NCBI RefSeq assembly: GCF_033170385.1
Contig: NZ_CP126170.1
Location: forward strand, 451,001-515,000
Reading direction: 5' to 3'
Length of the DNA stretch: 64,000 nucleotides
From: Xanthomonas rydalmerensis
GTDB lineage: Bacteria; Pseudomonadota; Gammaproteobacteria; Xanthomonadales; Xanthomonadaceae
In this document: positions 34,790-44,241 of the stretch, one piece after another
Numbering within the stretch: position 1 is the stretch's first letter
How the letters are laid out: the number at the start of each line of letters is the position of its first letter
Translations under genes and position numbers: made by a program
The notes under the pieces: model-generated
What the model was told of the DNA's origin: nothing
Database searches by the model: none
Seen by the model: only the letters and a program-made list of their open reading frames with translations

Positions 34790-36319
34790 TTACGCGCTGC
34801 GGGCCACCGGCGCCTGTGCGGGCTCGCCCCGGTCCAACTGCCGGTAAGCGATGGCCTCGGTCAGGTGCGCGGTGGCGATGCGCTCGCTTGCGTCCAGGTC
34901 GGCGATGGTGCGGGCTACGCGCAGGATCCGATGCAACGAACGCGCCGACAGCCGCAGACGTTCGATGGCCTGTTCCAGCAGCGCCTCGTCGCGTGGCTGC
35001 AGGCGGCAGTCGCGCAGGGTTTCGCTGTGGCCGAGCTGGCCGTTGGGCCGGCCGGCACGCGCCTGCTGGCGTTGCCGGGCCAGCTCCACGCGCTCGCGCA
35101 CGACGGCGCTGGCTTCGCCGGGCGTCGCATCGGCGCGCAGCGCCTGTGGCGGGAGTCGTGGCACTTCCACGTGCAGGTCGATGCGGTCCAGCAGCGGGCC
35201 GGAGATGCGCGCGCGGTAGCGCCGCACCGCGTCCTCGCTGCAGCGGCAGCGGCCGCTGGGGTCGCCGGCCCAGCCGCAGGGGCAGGGATTCATCGCCGCC
35301 ACCAACTGGAAGCGCGCGGGAAACTCGGCGGTGCGCGCCGCGCGCGACACGGTCACCTGGCCCGACTCCAGCGGCTCGCGCAGCACTTCCAGCGCATGCC
35401 GGTTCCACTCCGGCAGTTCGTCCAGGAACAACACGCCGTGGTGCGCCAGCGAGATCTCGCCCGGACGCGGATGGGTGCCGCCGCCGACCAGCGACACCGC
35501 ACTGGCGGTGTGGTGCGGTGCGCGGTACGGGCGTTGCCGCCAGCGCGACGGATCCACGCCGCGGCCGCTGACCGAGGCGATGGCCGCGCTCTCCAGCGCC
35601 TCGGCCTCGCTGGCCTCGGGCAGGATCCCGGGCAGGCGCGAGGCCAGCAGGGTCTTGCCGCAGCCCGGGCTGCCGATCAGCAGCAGGTGGTGATGCCCGG
35701 CCGCGGCGATCTCCAGGGCGCGCCGCGCCTGCGCCTGGCCGCGCACGTCGCTCAGGTCGGGAAAGGGTGCGGCGACCGCGGGCGGCGCCGTTGCGGCGGG
35801 CAGGGTCTTGCTGCCGTTGAGCAGCGCGCAGACCTCCAGCAGGGTGCGCGCGGTGAAGGCCTGCACGTGTTGCGCCAGTGCGGCCTCGGCGCCGTTGTCG
35901 GCCGGGACGATCAGGGTGCGGCCGGCCTGGGCGGCGGCCAGCGCGGCCGGCAGGACACCGTCGACCGGGCGCAGTTCGCCGGTCAGGGCCAGTTCGCCGA
36001 GGAATTCGTACTGGCCGAGCACCTGCGGGTCGAGCTGGCCAGCGGCGGCGAGGATGCCCAGCGCGATCGGCAGGTCGAAGCGGCCGCCCTCCTTGGGCAG
36101 GTCGGCCGGGGCCAGGTTGACGGTGATCCGACGTGCGGGGAATTCGTACTGCGCGCAGAGCAGGGCGGCGCGCACGCGATCGCGCGACTCGCGCACCGCC
36201 GCCTCGGGCAGGCCGACGATCTGCGTGGCCGGCAGGCCGCCGGACAGATGGACTTCGACCCGAACCGGAGGCGCTAGCACCCCCGCGCGGGCACGGCTGT
36301 GCACCAGCGCCAGGCTCAT
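34790..36319 (-). CDS. comM: ComM/YifB Mg-chelatase-like AAA+ ATPase
   Basis: A 509-aa helicase-like ATPase. In Vibrio and Acinetobacter ComM drives branch migration during natural transformation. It has an N-terminal Lon-protease-like fold (VGLPEAAVRESRDRVRAAL, NLAPADLPKEGGRFDLPIA), Walker A GSPGCGKT (216-223), Walker B VLFLDELPEW and the zinc-like insert NPCPCGWAGDP...CRC. The C-terminal Mg_chelatase_C helix bundle is intact. It follows ubiK by 13 bases on the same strand. With comF in the window it supports DNA uptake capability, although pilus genes are not seen here. Confidence 0.95.
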   Translation of the reverse strand: MSLALVHSRARAGVLAPPVRVEVHLSGGLPATQIVGLPEAAVRESRDRVRAALLCAQYEFPARRITVNLAPADLPKEGGRFDLPIALGILAAAGQLDPQVLGQYEFLGELALTGELRPVDGVLPAALAAAQAGRTLIVPADNGAEAALAQHVQAFTARTLLEVCALLNGSKTLPAATAPPAVAAPFPDLSDVRGQAQARRALEIAAAGHHHLLLIGSPGCGKTLLASRLPGILPEASEAEALESAAIASVSGRGVDPSRWRQRPYRAPHHTASAVSLVGGGTHPRPGEISLAHHGVLFLDELPEWNRHALEVLREPLESGQVTVSRAARTAEFPARFQLVAAMNPCPCGWAGDPSGRCRCSEDAVRRYRARISGPLLDRIDLHVEVPRLPPQALRADATPGEASAVVRERVELARQRQQARAGRPNGQLGHSETLRDCRLQPRDEALLEQAIERLRLSARSLHRILRVARTIADLDASERIATAHLTEAIAYRQLDRGEPAQAPVARSA

Positions 36320-36332
36320 GGTGGCGGGTGGA

Positions 36333-36602
36333 TCAGGCGTTGGCGCTGGGCGTCTGGCCGCTGCGCGCCGCTTCCAGCGCGGCGACGCTGCGCTCCAGCG
36401 CTTCGAGCTTCTCGCGCGTGCGCAGCAGCACTGCGCGCTGCACTTCGAACTCCTCGCGGGTGACCAGGTCGAGCTTGCCCAGCCCGGCCTGCAGCGCGCT
36501 CTTGAAGGTGCTCTGCAGTTCGTCGCGGGATTGGCGCAGGCCCGGCGGCACCAGGTCGCTGAGGCGGCGGGCGAGGTCGTCGAGATGGTTGAGGTCGATC
36601 AT
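36333..36602 (-). CDS. ubiK: Ubiquinone biosynthesis accessory factor UbiK
   Basis: An 89-aa helical protein with an amphipathic N-terminus (MIDLNHLDDLARRLSDLVP) and a C-terminal coiled coil (EFEVQRAVLLRTREKLEALE). This is the BMFP/YqiC family, which forms trimers and helps the aerobic ubiquinone-synthesis complex with UbiJ. The start at 36602 begins the conserved helix; an upstream start at 36656 would add an unlike extension. It is followed by comM and is divergent from the PII gene. Confidence 0.88.
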   Translation of the reverse strand: MIDLNHLDDLARRLSDLVPPGLRQSRDELQSTFKSALQAGLGKLDLVTREEFEVQRAVLLRTREKLEALERSVAALEAARSGQTPSANA

Positions 36603-36715
36603 GGCTGTGCTCCGGCAGGTGGCGTCAGAGTGCGGCACCGGAAAGGTCGGGACCATCGGGATCGGACGCGGCGCGCTGTCGGAAAATTCCGGCGTTGGGG
36701 GCGCGCGATCATTGA

Positions 36716-37117
<402 letters not shown>

Positions 37118-37617
37118 TGCGCTATGCGGTTCTTCGATCCGGCGCCCCCGCGCGTCGGCGCTGACATGTTCGTGTTCCGTCCGTGTGGGAATCAACTGTC
37201 ATGCCGCCGCGACACGCGAGGTGGCGCGCTTTCCGATGGCGTAATGCGTCGTGACTGAAGTCCCCCCCGCAGCGCACCCGGCGAGTTCGCCGCAAGCCCT
37301 GCGGGAGTCGACTGTGATGCAACCGCGCCAAGCGAAGCCGAAAGCCGACTGGCACTCTCCGTCGTCGGGACTGAAGTCCCTCCTACAGTGCAGTCTTCCG
37401 ACAAGGCTGGTGCCGCACCTGTGGGAGTCAGCTGTCGCACCCCTGCGATGCCAGGAGGAGCGTACGGGGCGTGATCGCGTGCGATGGCATTGAGCCAGCG
37501 CAGGAACGTGTGCATGCAGGCCACGATGGCGACTTTGGCTGGTTTGCCGGCCGCGCGGCGGGTCGGCAGCGGTATCGGCGCACGCCCGAATGCGCGCGCC
37601 GATGCCGGCGGCGGCGA
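37118..37617. repeat. Intergenic composite repeats, inverted copy
   Basis: Between the PII gene and speE (end). At 37306-37426 lies an inverted copy of the repeat seen at 14604-14724: reading the minus strand, CTCCCACAGGTGCGGCAC, a CCTTGTCGGAAGACTGCACT block, GGGAGGGACTTCAGTCCC-like sequence (one change) and the tail ending near GCATCACAGTCGAC. A second, more degenerate set lies at 37185-37290. No gene found. Confidence 0.75.
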
Positions 37618-38469
37618 TCAGCCGCCCAGCGCCTCGGCCACGAACGGCGGCAGCACCTGGGTGCCGGTGTGCAGGTGCGCGCTGTAGTAGCGGGTGGCGA
37701 ACGGCTTGGCCGCGGCGTCGTTCTGGCGGAAGTCGAAACCGCCCTGCTTGCGCGCCATGGTCACGCTCCACCAGCCGGTCGGGTAGCACGGCTGCGGGAA
37801 CGGCACGGTGTGGAAGCTGGCGAAGCCGACCTTGCCCATCTCCGCGCGCATTTCCTTGATCAGGTCCAGCAGCGCCAGTGGCGATTCGGACTGCTGCACC
37901 AGGATGCCGTCGTCCTTCAGCGCCTTGAAGCAGCTCTCGTAGAAGGCCTTGTTGAACAGGCCTTCGGCCGGGCCGACCGGGTCGGTGGAGTCGACGATGA
38001 CGATGTCCACGCTGCCGGCCGGGCAGTTGGCCATGTAGGCCACGCCGTCGTCGAACAGCAACTCGGCGCGCGGGTCGCCGTTGGATTCGCACAGCTCCGG
38101 GAAGTACTTCTCGGCCATGCGCGTGACCTGCTCGTCGATGTCGCACTGGGTGGCGCTTTCCACGCCCGGGTGCTTGAGCACTTCGCGCAGGGTGCCGCAG
38201 TCGCCGCCGCCGATGATCACCACGCGCTTGGGCGCGGCGTGGGTGAACAGCGCCGGGTGGCTGATCATCTCGTGGTAGAAGAAGTTGTCGCGCGTGGTCA
38301 GCATCACCGCGCCGTCGATCACCATCAGCTTGCCCCAGTCGGTGGTGTCGTAGATCTCGATCTTCTGGAACGGCGACTGCACCTCGTCCAGCTTGCCGGT
38401 GATGCGGTAGCCGATGGCCGAGCCGGTGGGCTGGAAGTGTTCGATGTACCAGTTGTCGTTGACGCTCAT
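37618..38469 (-). CDS. speE: Spermidine synthase SpeE
   Basis: Aminopropyltransferase of 283 aa making spermidine from putrescine and decarboxylated SAM. It carries IIGGGDCGTLREVLKHP for dcSAM binding, the acidic catalytic segment VDSTDPVGPAEGLF, and the YHEMISHPALF block. The N-terminal Trp-Tyr region (DNWYIEHFQPTGSAIGYRI) is as expected. SpeA on the other strand starts 353 bases away, so polyamine synthesis genes are divergently arranged and may share control. Confidence 0.95.
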   Translation of the reverse strand: MSVNDNWYIEHFQPTGSAIGYRITGKLDEVQSPFQKIEIYDTTDWGKLMVIDGAVMLTTRDNFFYHEMISHPALFTHAAPKRVVIIGGGDCGTLREVLKHPGVESATQCDIDEQVTRMAEKYFPELCESNGDPRAELLFDDGVAYMANCPAGSVDIVIVDSTDPVGPAEGLFNKAFYESCFKALKDDGILVQQSESPLALLDLIKEMRAEMGKVGFASFHTVPFPQPCYPTGWWSVTMARKQGGFDFRQNDAAAKPFATRYYSAHLHTGTQVLPPFVAEALGG

Positions 38470-38508
38470 GCAGATGTCCTAGGAAAGCAAGAAATGAAGC
38501 GGCGATTC

Positions 38509-38700
38509 CTTCTCCCACCGGGAGAAGGTGGCGCGAAGCGCCGGATGAGGGTCGGGCGCAGCCTCGTGCAGCCAAGCCACGCGACGCTGTTACCACACTC
38601 TCGCCGGATGAGGCTCGTGCGCAGCCTCGCGCAGCCAGGCCACGCGGGACTGTGACCGCGCCCTCTCCGGATGAGGGCGAGGCGCAGGCCACGCCAGGCG
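38509..38700. repeat. Tandem repeat with 63-base period between speE and speA
   Basis: An element CTCCCACCGGGAGAAGGTGG (near 38512) is followed by GCGCGAAGCGCCGGATGAGG, a widespread xanthomonad intergenic unit. The CCGGATGAGG part then starts three times, at 38541, 38604 and 38667, exactly 63 bases apart; the third unit is cut short near 38700. Units one and two share GCAGCCTCG and GCAGCCA/GGCCACGCG segments. The period is a multiple of three, but no coding frame with a start was found. Confidence 0.75.
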
Positions 38701-38751
38701 CCCGCGAACCCGGCCCGGCTCCACCAGGAGCCGAGGGCGTCGGAACGGCGC

Positions 38752-38791
38752 GGATTGTAACGGACCCCACGCGTAGCAGGGGTTACAATCC
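38752..38791. promoter_or_regulatory. Perfect inverted repeat in the speE-speA region
   Basis: GGATTGTAAC (38752-38761) and GTTACAATCC (38782-38791) are perfect 10-base inverted arms with a 20-base spacer. Each arm contains TACAAT, a near-perfect -10 hexamer, on the strand pointing to speA (38784-38789) and to speE (38753-38758). The element is 31 bases before the speA ATG. It could be an operator or a pair of back-to-back promoters. Confidence 0.5.
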
Positions 38792-38822
38792 ACGCCCTTT
38801 TTCCGTCAGCCGAGCCGCCACG

Positions 38823-40721
38823 ATGAGCGATTGGTCCCTCGACCAAGCCCGCAAGACCTACTCGATCCCGCACTGGGCCGACGGGTACTTCGACGTGGAC
38901 GCGGCCGGCCGGGTGGTGGTGCGGCCCCAGGGCGCCGACGGCGTGGCGATCGCGCTGCCGGAGGTGGTGGACGCCGCGCGCGCGGCCGGGGCCAAGCTGC
39001 CGATGCTGGTGCGCTTCCCGGACATCCTCGGCGAGCGCCTGGGCAAGCTGCAGAGCGCCTTCGCCCAGGCCCAGGCGGACTGGGACTACACCGGCGGCTA
39101 CACCGCGGTGTACCCGATCAAGGTCAACCAGCATCGCGGCGTGGCCGGCACCCTGGCCAGCCACCAGGGCGAGGGCTTCGGCCTGGAGGCGGGCAGCAAG
39201 CCGGAACTGATGGCGGTGCTGGCGCTGTCGCGGCAGGGCGGGCTGATCGTGTGCAACGGCTACAAGGACCGCGAATACATCCGCCTGGCGCTGATCGGGC
39301 GCAAGCTCGGCCTGCAGACCTTCATCGTCATCGAGAAGCCGTCGGAGCTGAAGCTGGTGCTGGAGGAAGCGCGCGCGCTGGACGTGAAGCCGGGCCTGGG
39401 CGTGCGCATGCGCCTGGCCTCGCTGGGTGCCGGCAAGTGGCAGAACAGCGGCGGCGACAAGGCCAAGTTCGGGCTGTCGCCGCGGCAGGTGCTGGACCTG
39501 TGGAAGACCCTGCGCGACACCGAGTACGCCGAGTACGCCGACGCGCTGAACCTGCTGCACTTCCACATGGGCTCGCAGATCTCCAACGTGCGCGACATCG
39601 CCAACGGCATGCGCGAGGCCACCCGCTATTTCGTCGAACTGTCCAAGCTGGGCGCCAAGATCAGCCACGTCGACGTCGGCGGCGGCCTGGGCATCGATTA
39701 CGAAGGCACCCGCTCGCGCAGCTACTGCTCGATCAACTACGGCCTGCACTCCTACGCCAGCAACATCGTGCAGCCGCTGGCCAGCGCCTGTGAGGAGCAC
39801 GGCCTGGCGCCGCCGCGCATCGTCACCGAGTGCGGGCGCGCGATGACCGCGCACCATGCGGTGCTGATCGCCAATGTGTCGGAGGTGGAGCAGGCGCCGG
39901 AAGGCCGCGTGCCGGACGCGCACGACGACGAGCCGGCGGCGATCCGTCACCTGCGCGAGATCCATGCCGAGTTGGACCAGCGCCCGGCGGTGGAACTGTT
40001 CCAGGAGGCGCAGCATTTCCACGCCGAAGGCCTCAGCGGCTACGCCCTGGGCCAGATCGACCTGACCCATCGCGCGCGCATCGACGACCTGTTCTATGCC
40101 ATCGCCCACGGCGTGCGCGCGCGGCTGAGCCACGAGGAAAAGAGCCACCGCCCGGTGCTGGACGAGCTCAACGAGCGCCTGGTCGACAAGTACTTCGTCA
40201 ACTTCAGCGTGTTCGAATCGATTCCCGACGTATGGGCGATCGACCAGGTGTTCCCGATCGTGCCGATCGAGCGCCTGAACGAGGCACCGGCGCGGCGCGG
40301 CGTGGTCTGCGACATGACCTGCGATTCCGACGGCATGGTCAAGACCTACGTCGAGAACGAAAGCCTGGACAGCTCGCTGCCGTTGCACGCGCTGCGCCCG
40401 GGCGAGAGCTACCGCATCGGCTTCTTCCTGGTCGGCGCGTATCAGGAGATCCTCGGCGACATCCACAACCTGTTCGGCGACACCGATGCGGTGGAAGTGG
40501 CGGTGGAGGGCGACGGCTACCGTATCGCCCAGCAGCGCCGCGGCGACACCACCGACGTGATGCTGGACTATGTCGGCTACCGCCTGGACGACCTGCGCGC
40601 CGCCTACGCCGAACGCGTGGCCGCCGCGCAGCTGCCGGCCGCGCAGGCGACGGAACTGGCCGACGCGCTCGAGGCCGGTCTGACCGGCTACACCTACCTG
40701 TCGGACGAACCGCTGGGCTGA
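38823..40721 (+). CDS. speA: Biosynthetic arginine decarboxylase SpeA
   Basis: PLP enzyme of 632 aa, the usual length, that makes agmatine from arginine as the first step to putrescine. The PLP Lys is in YPIKVNQ (Lys100); other markers are LEAGSKPELMAVL, HFHMGSQISN, DVGGGLGIDYEGT and the second-subunit region CDMTCDSDG. The ATG at 38823 starts MSDWSLDQARKTYSIPHWADGYF, the typical N-terminus. Agmatine would be processed by AguA/AguB, not encoded here. Divergent from speE. Confidence 0.96.
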   Translation: MSDWSLDQARKTYSIPHWADGYFDVDAAGRVVVRPQGADGVAIALPEVVDAARAAGAKLPMLVRFPDILGERLGKLQSAFAQAQADWDYTGGYTAVYPIKVNQHRGVAGTLASHQGEGFGLEAGSKPELMAVLALSRQGGLIVCNGYKDREYIRLALIGRKLGLQTFIVIEKPSELKLVLEEARALDVKPGLGVRMRLASLGAGKWQNSGGDKAKFGLSPRQVLDLWKTLRDTEYAEYADALNLLHFHMGSQISNVRDIANGMREATRYFVELSKLGAKISHVDVGGGLGIDYEGTRSRSYCSINYGLHSYASNIVQPLASACEEHGLAPPRIVTECGRAMTAHHAVLIANVSEVEQAPEGRVPDAHDDEPAAIRHLREIHAELDQRPAVELFQEAQHFHAEGLSGYALGQIDLTHRARIDDLFYAIAHGVRARLSHEEKSHRPVLDELNERLVDKYFVNFSVFESIPDVWAIDQVFPIVPIERLNEAPARRGVVCDMTCDSDGMVKTYVENESLDSSLPLHALRPGESYRIGFFLVGAYQEILGDIHNLFGDTDAVEVAVEGDGYRIAQQRRGDTTDVMLDYVGYRLDDLRAAYAERVAAAQLPAAQATELADALEAGLTGYTYLSDEPLG

Positions 40722-40738
40722 CAGCGCGATCCGCTCAA

Positions 40739-40780
40739 GCCCCTCTCCCCCCGGGAGAGGGGTTGGGGTGAGGGTACGTC
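40739..40780. repeat. CTCTCCC hairpin repeat after speA
   Basis: CCCCTCTCCCCCCGGGAGAG then GGGTTGGGGTGAGGGTACG is a common xanthomonad intergenic element with an internal CCCCTCTCCC/GGGAGAGGGG hairpin. It lies directly after speA and may act in mRNA 3' processing or termination. It is related to the unit near 38512. Confidence 0.65.
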
Positions 40781-40926
40781 CGCGCACGCGAGCATGGGGT
40801 TGGTCGCATAGCGCAGCGGCTGCGTTTCTAGGCGCGATGCGATCGTGCGGACGCCCGTGGACGGCCGCGGCCGCAACCGCCAACGCAGCCAGTAAGCTGC
40901 GCGCTCCCCACCGCCGCCTTCCTACG

Positions 40927-42042
40927 ATGCGCTATCCCGGTCTCGACCTGCTGCGCGCCATCGCCATCGTCTGGGTGATGCTGTTCCATTCCTTCGTGGT
41001 CGGTGGGCTGGGGCCGGACTGGCAGTGGCTGTCGCGCTACGGCTGGATGGGCGTGGACCTGTTCTTCGTGCTCAGCGGCTTTTTGATCGGCGGCCAGGTG
41101 CTGGCGCCGCTGGCCCGTGGCGAGCGGCTGCACTACGGCCAGTTCTACCGCCGCCGGGCCTACCGCATCCTGCCGGCGTACGCGGTGGTGCTGGCGCTGT
41201 ACCTGGCCTGGCCCGGTTTCCGCGAAGCGCCCGGGATCGCGCCGTGGTGGCTGTTCGCCAGTTTCACCCTCAACCTGGGCATCGACTACGCCAACCAGCA
41301 GGCGTTCTCGCATGCCTGGTCGCTGTGCGTGGAAGAGCATTTCTACCTGGTGTTCCCGCTGCTGGCGGCGTGGATGCTGCGGCGGCCGTCGGCGCCGCGT
41401 TTCGTGGCGCTGTGCGTGGTCGTGGTGCTGGCCGGCGTCGCCCTGCGCAGCGCCATCTGGCTGCACGACAGCGCGCTGGATCGCATCGGCGCCGGACTGC
41501 AGCGCAACTGGTTCATCGAGGATCTCTACTACCCCACCTGGAACCGCCTGGACGGCCTGCTGGCCGGCGTGGCGCTGGCGGTGCTGAAGACCTTCCGGCC
41601 GCAACACTGGCAACGGCTGCAGCGCCACGCCAACGCCCTGGCGCTTGCCGGCATCGTGGTCTGCGCGCTGGCGATGTGGCTGTCCCGCGACCGCACCGGC
41701 CTGCTCGGCAACGCGATCGGCTGGCCGGTGCTGTCGTTGGGGCTGGCGCTGCTGGTCGGCGCCGGCGCCTCCACGCAGGGATGGCTGGGGCGTTGTCGGG
41801 TGCCGGGTGCGGCCTGGCTGGCCGCGGTGTCCTACAGCCTGTACCTGAGCCACAAGGCCGCGTTCCATCTGACCCAGGCGTGGTTCGGTGCGCAACTGGA
41901 CGGGCGTGGGCCGCTCGCCTTCGCTGCCTATGCCGGCGTGGCGCTGCTGTTCGCGGCCGTCCTGCACTACGCAGTGGAGCAGCCGTTCCTGCGCCTGCGC
42001 GAGCGGCGCAGCGCGCCGGTCGCGGCGGCGGCGCGTGGCTGA
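40927..42042 (+). CDS. Membrane acyltransferase, acyltransferase-3 (OafA/YrhL) family
   Basis: A 371-aa protein with about ten hydrophobic helices that transfers acetyl or similar groups to surface sugars. The N-terminus has GLDLLRAIAIVWVMLFHS with the conserved Arg and catalytic His, then GVDLFFVLSGFLIGG and FYRRRAYRILPAY, all family markers; WSLCVEEHFYLVFPLLA follows. No SGNH domain. The start at 40927 begins the conserved sequence; the frame extends farther upstream without family similarity. Target glycan unknown. Confidence 0.88.
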   Translation: MRYPGLDLLRAIAIVWVMLFHSFVVGGLGPDWQWLSRYGWMGVDLFFVLSGFLIGGQVLAPLARGERLHYGQFYRRRAYRILPAYAVVLALYLAWPGFREAPGIAPWWLFASFTLNLGIDYANQQAFSHAWSLCVEEHFYLVFPLLAAWMLRRPSAPRFVALCVVVVLAGVALRSAIWLHDSALDRIGAGLQRNWFIEDLYYPTWNRLDGLLAGVALAVLKTFRPQHWQRLQRHANALALAGIVVCALAMWLSRDRTGLLGNAIGWPVLSLGLALLVGAGASTQGWLGRCRVPGAAWLAAVSYSLYLSHKAAFHLTQAWFGAQLDGRGPLAFAAYAGVALLFAAVLHYAVEQPFLRLRERRSAPVAAAARG

Positions 42043-42134
42043 ACGCACGGTGGCCGACCCGTGCGGCACACCCCTGTAGCGCCGCGGTGGATCGTGCTAG
42101 CGTGCGCGCCTTCATGGACGAATAGGGGAATGCA

Positions 42135-42785
42135 ATGCCGACGATCACACGCCGTGGCTGGGTCCTGCTGCTTAGCTGCGGACTGGCCGCCGCCGGCCAG
42201 AGCGCCGCACAGGTGCGCACGTCGCCAACCGTGGACAGCACGCCGAAGATCCGCCAGACCTCGCCCAGCCTGCCGTTCGACAAGGCGGCAGCCGAGGCCG
42301 CGCTGGCCAAGGGCCATGCGACCATCACCGGCGTGGCCTGTGCCTATCACGACAAAGGCATGTATCTGGCCGACAACCGCAAGGTCATGCTGTTCCCGGC
42401 AACCCCGTACTTCGAACAATGGGTCGCCCTGCGCAAGAAGTCGGACCGCAGCAAGGAAGCGGTGACCATGTCCGATCAGGCCTACAACACCCGGGTGGAA
42501 ACCCAGACCGACGGCAAGGGCGCGTTCCAGTTCACCGACATGCTGCCAGGCCGTTACATCCTGGCCATGCAGTTCGAGTTCAACCAGGCCAAGTCGCGCG
42601 ATGTGTATGTGGGCAGCAGCTACGGCGATGCCGCCCAGGTGGACCATTACGAGCGCCAGGACTACACGGTTGCGCGCAACGACGAGATGTTCAGGGACGT
42701 GGAAATCAAGAGCGACGACAGCGTCGTCAAGACCTCGATCAGCAGCGGCGGCGGACTGATCGGCAAGATGTTGCCCTGCAAGTAA
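42135..42785 (+). CDS. Exported protein of unknown function with carboxypeptidase-regulatory-like segment
   Basis: A 216-aa protein with a signal peptide (VLLLSCGLAAAGQSAAQ). The middle region TDGKGAFQFTDMLPGRYILA matches the beta-sandwich pattern found in carboxypeptidase-regulatory-like domains (GxFxFxxLxPGxYxL). Only one or two Cys remain in the mature part (VACAYHDKG and the terminal LPCK), which could form a disulphide. AGGGGAATG precedes the ATG. No enzymatic motif is seen and the neighbours give no hint. Confidence 0.7.
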   Translation: MPTITRRGWVLLLSCGLAAAGQSAAQVRTSPTVDSTPKIRQTSPSLPFDKAAAEAALAKGHATITGVACAYHDKGMYLADNRKVMLFPATPYFEQWVALRKKSDRSKEAVTMSDQAYNTRVETQTDGKGAFQFTDMLPGRYILAMQFEFNQAKSRDVYVGSSYGDAAQVDHYERQDYTVARNDEMFRDVEIKSDDSVVKTSISSGGGLIGKMLPCK

Positions 42786-42863
42786 TCCCGGTACTGCTGC
42801 AGGCGCTGCCGTTGGGTGTGGCGCGCGGTGGCAGGTCGCGCGCCACACCATCGGCGCGGCGTG

Positions 42864-43790
42864 TCATGCCGCCGTCGCTCGCCCATCCCCGACCAGCGCC
42901 GCATGCGCCGCCTGCAGGCGCTGTTGCAGGATCTCCGCCAGCCGCGCCACCGCCGGTGGCGGCACGGCGACCGCGCGATGCAGGCCCAGCCCCAGCGCCG
43001 GCAGCGTCGGCAGGCCGCCGGCGCCGGGCGGGAGCAGGGCCAGTCCGGCCGGCACCCCGGCCGGCGTGCGCAGGGTGATGCCCAATCCGGCGCGCACCGC
43101 GGCCCACACGCCGCCGAGGCTGGCGCTGGTGAAGGCGATGCGCCACGGGATGCCGGCACGGTCCAGTGCGGTGGTCGCGGCCGTGCGCAGCAGGCAGGGT
43201 GCTTCCAGCATCACCAGCGGCAGCGGCGCTTCACCGCTCCAGCTGGCGGTCGCGGGCAGGCTGCTGCGCTCGGCGGCGGCGATCCAGCGCAACGGCCACG
43301 CGGCTTGCGCTTGCCGATGCGCCGAGGCCGCGCCGGACTCCCAGGCCAGCGCCAGATCCAGTTGTCCGGCCTCCACCCGCGCCAGCAGTTCCTGGTGGCG
43401 GGCGATGCGTGCTTCGATCCGCACCTGCGGGTGGGCACGGGCGAAGCGCCCGAGCACGTCCGGCAGCATGTGCTCGCCGAAATCCTCCTGCAGGCCCAAC
43501 CGCACCCAGCCTTGCAGCGCCGTGTCCTGCAGCGCCACGACCGCTTCGTCGTTGAGCTCGAGCAGCCGCCGCGCGTAACCCAGCAGCGCTTCGCCGGCCT
43601 CGGTCAGGGCCAGGCCGCGGCCCTGGCGACGCAGCACCGGTTGCCCGGCCTGCTCCTCCAGCTTCTTCAGCTGCGCGCTGATCGCCGAGGTGGAGCGCCC
43701 GCGGCGGTCGGCCGCCCTCGCGAAGCTGCCCAGTTCCACGCCGGCGACGAAGCTGCGCAGTGCATCGAGGTCGAAAGTCACGGGGCGCAT
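42864..43790 (-). CDS. LysR-family transcriptional regulator
   Basis: A 308-aa regulator with an N-terminal winged helix-turn-helix (LRSFVAGVELGSFARAADRR, then STSAISAQLKKLEEQ) and a periplasmic-binding-like effector domain. It is divergent from a three-gene operon (CMD, tautomerase, DUF4865) with a 100-base shared region containing the palindrome at 43829-43844, so it probably controls that operon and itself. The effector is unknown. Confidence 0.9.
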   Translation of the reverse strand: MRPVTFDLDALRSFVAGVELGSFARAADRRGRSTSAISAQLKKLEEQAGQPVLRRQGRGLALTEAGEALLGYARRLLELNDEAVVALQDTALQGWVRLGLQEDFGEHMLPDVLGRFARAHPQVRIEARIARHQELLARVEAGQLDLALAWESGAASAHRQAQAAWPLRWIAAAERSSLPATASWSGEAPLPLVMLEAPCLLRTAATTALDRAGIPWRIAFTSASLGGVWAAVRAGLGITLRTPAGVPAGLALLPPGAGGLPTLPALGLGLHRAVAVPPPAVARLAEILQQRLQAAHAALVGDGRATAA

Positions 43791-43828
43791 CGGTCGATCC
43801 TGTTTTTCCGAATGGTCGGTTCGATATT

Positions 43829-43844
43829 TTCCGATTTTTCGGAA
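43829..43844. promoter_or_regulatory. Palindrome between LysR gene and CMD operon
   Basis: TTCCGA (43829-43834), TTTT, TCGGAA (43839-43844) is a perfect inverted repeat, and a related TTCCGAA lies at 43806-43812, so three half-sites share the same face. The arrangement suits a LysR-type operator with recognition and activation sites. The region is AT-richer than its surroundings, as expected of a promoter. Confidence 0.55.
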
Positions 43845-43890
43845 GGTCTTGCGCGACTAGGCTGTGCCCGTTCCCACTGCGAGACCTCCG

Positions 43891-44241
43891 ATGTCCGACC
43901 CTGTTACGCCGTTTCCTTCCCCGCAGGCCGCGTTCGGCGACATCGCGCCGGCCTTCGCCCGCCTCACCGACGAGGTGTTGTTCGCCGAGATGTGGCAGCG
44001 CCCCGGGCTGTCGCCACGCGAACGCAGCCTGGTCACCGTGGCGGCGCTGGTGGCGCTGTCCCGCCTGGAGCAGTTGCCGCTGCACCTGGCCCGCGCGCTG
44101 GACAACGGCCTGGACCGCGACACCCTGGCCGAAGCCATCACCCACCTGGCGTTCTACGCCGGTTGGCCGTGCGCGGCGTCCGCACTGCCGTTGCTGCGCA
44201 CAGCCGCGGCGGCGGCGCCGGCCATGACGGAGACGCGCTGA
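43891..44241 (+). CDS. Carboxymuconolactone decarboxylase-family protein
   Basis: A 116-aa all-helical protein of the CMD/AhpD superfamily with SPRERSLVTVAALVALSRLEQ and LPLHLARALDNGL, then ITHLAFYAGWPCAASALPLL. It resembles the 4-carboxymuconolactone decarboxylase branch (HL...NG), and lacks the CxxC pair of AhpD-type peroxidase partners. The start at 43891 begins the conserved part. It is first in an operon controlled, by inference, by the divergent LysR gene; its stop overlaps the next start. Confidence 0.83.
   Translation: MSDPVTPFPSPQAAFGDIAPAFARLTDEVLFAEMWQRPGLSPRERSLVTVAALVALSRLEQLPLHLARALDNGLDRDTLAEAITHLAFYAGWPCAASALPLLRTAAAAAPAMTETR

Noticed and set aside
38509..38700. Repeat-protein gene from the 63-base units
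   Set aside because: The frame lacks a start, is interrupted after two units and lies in a promoter region between two divergent genes.
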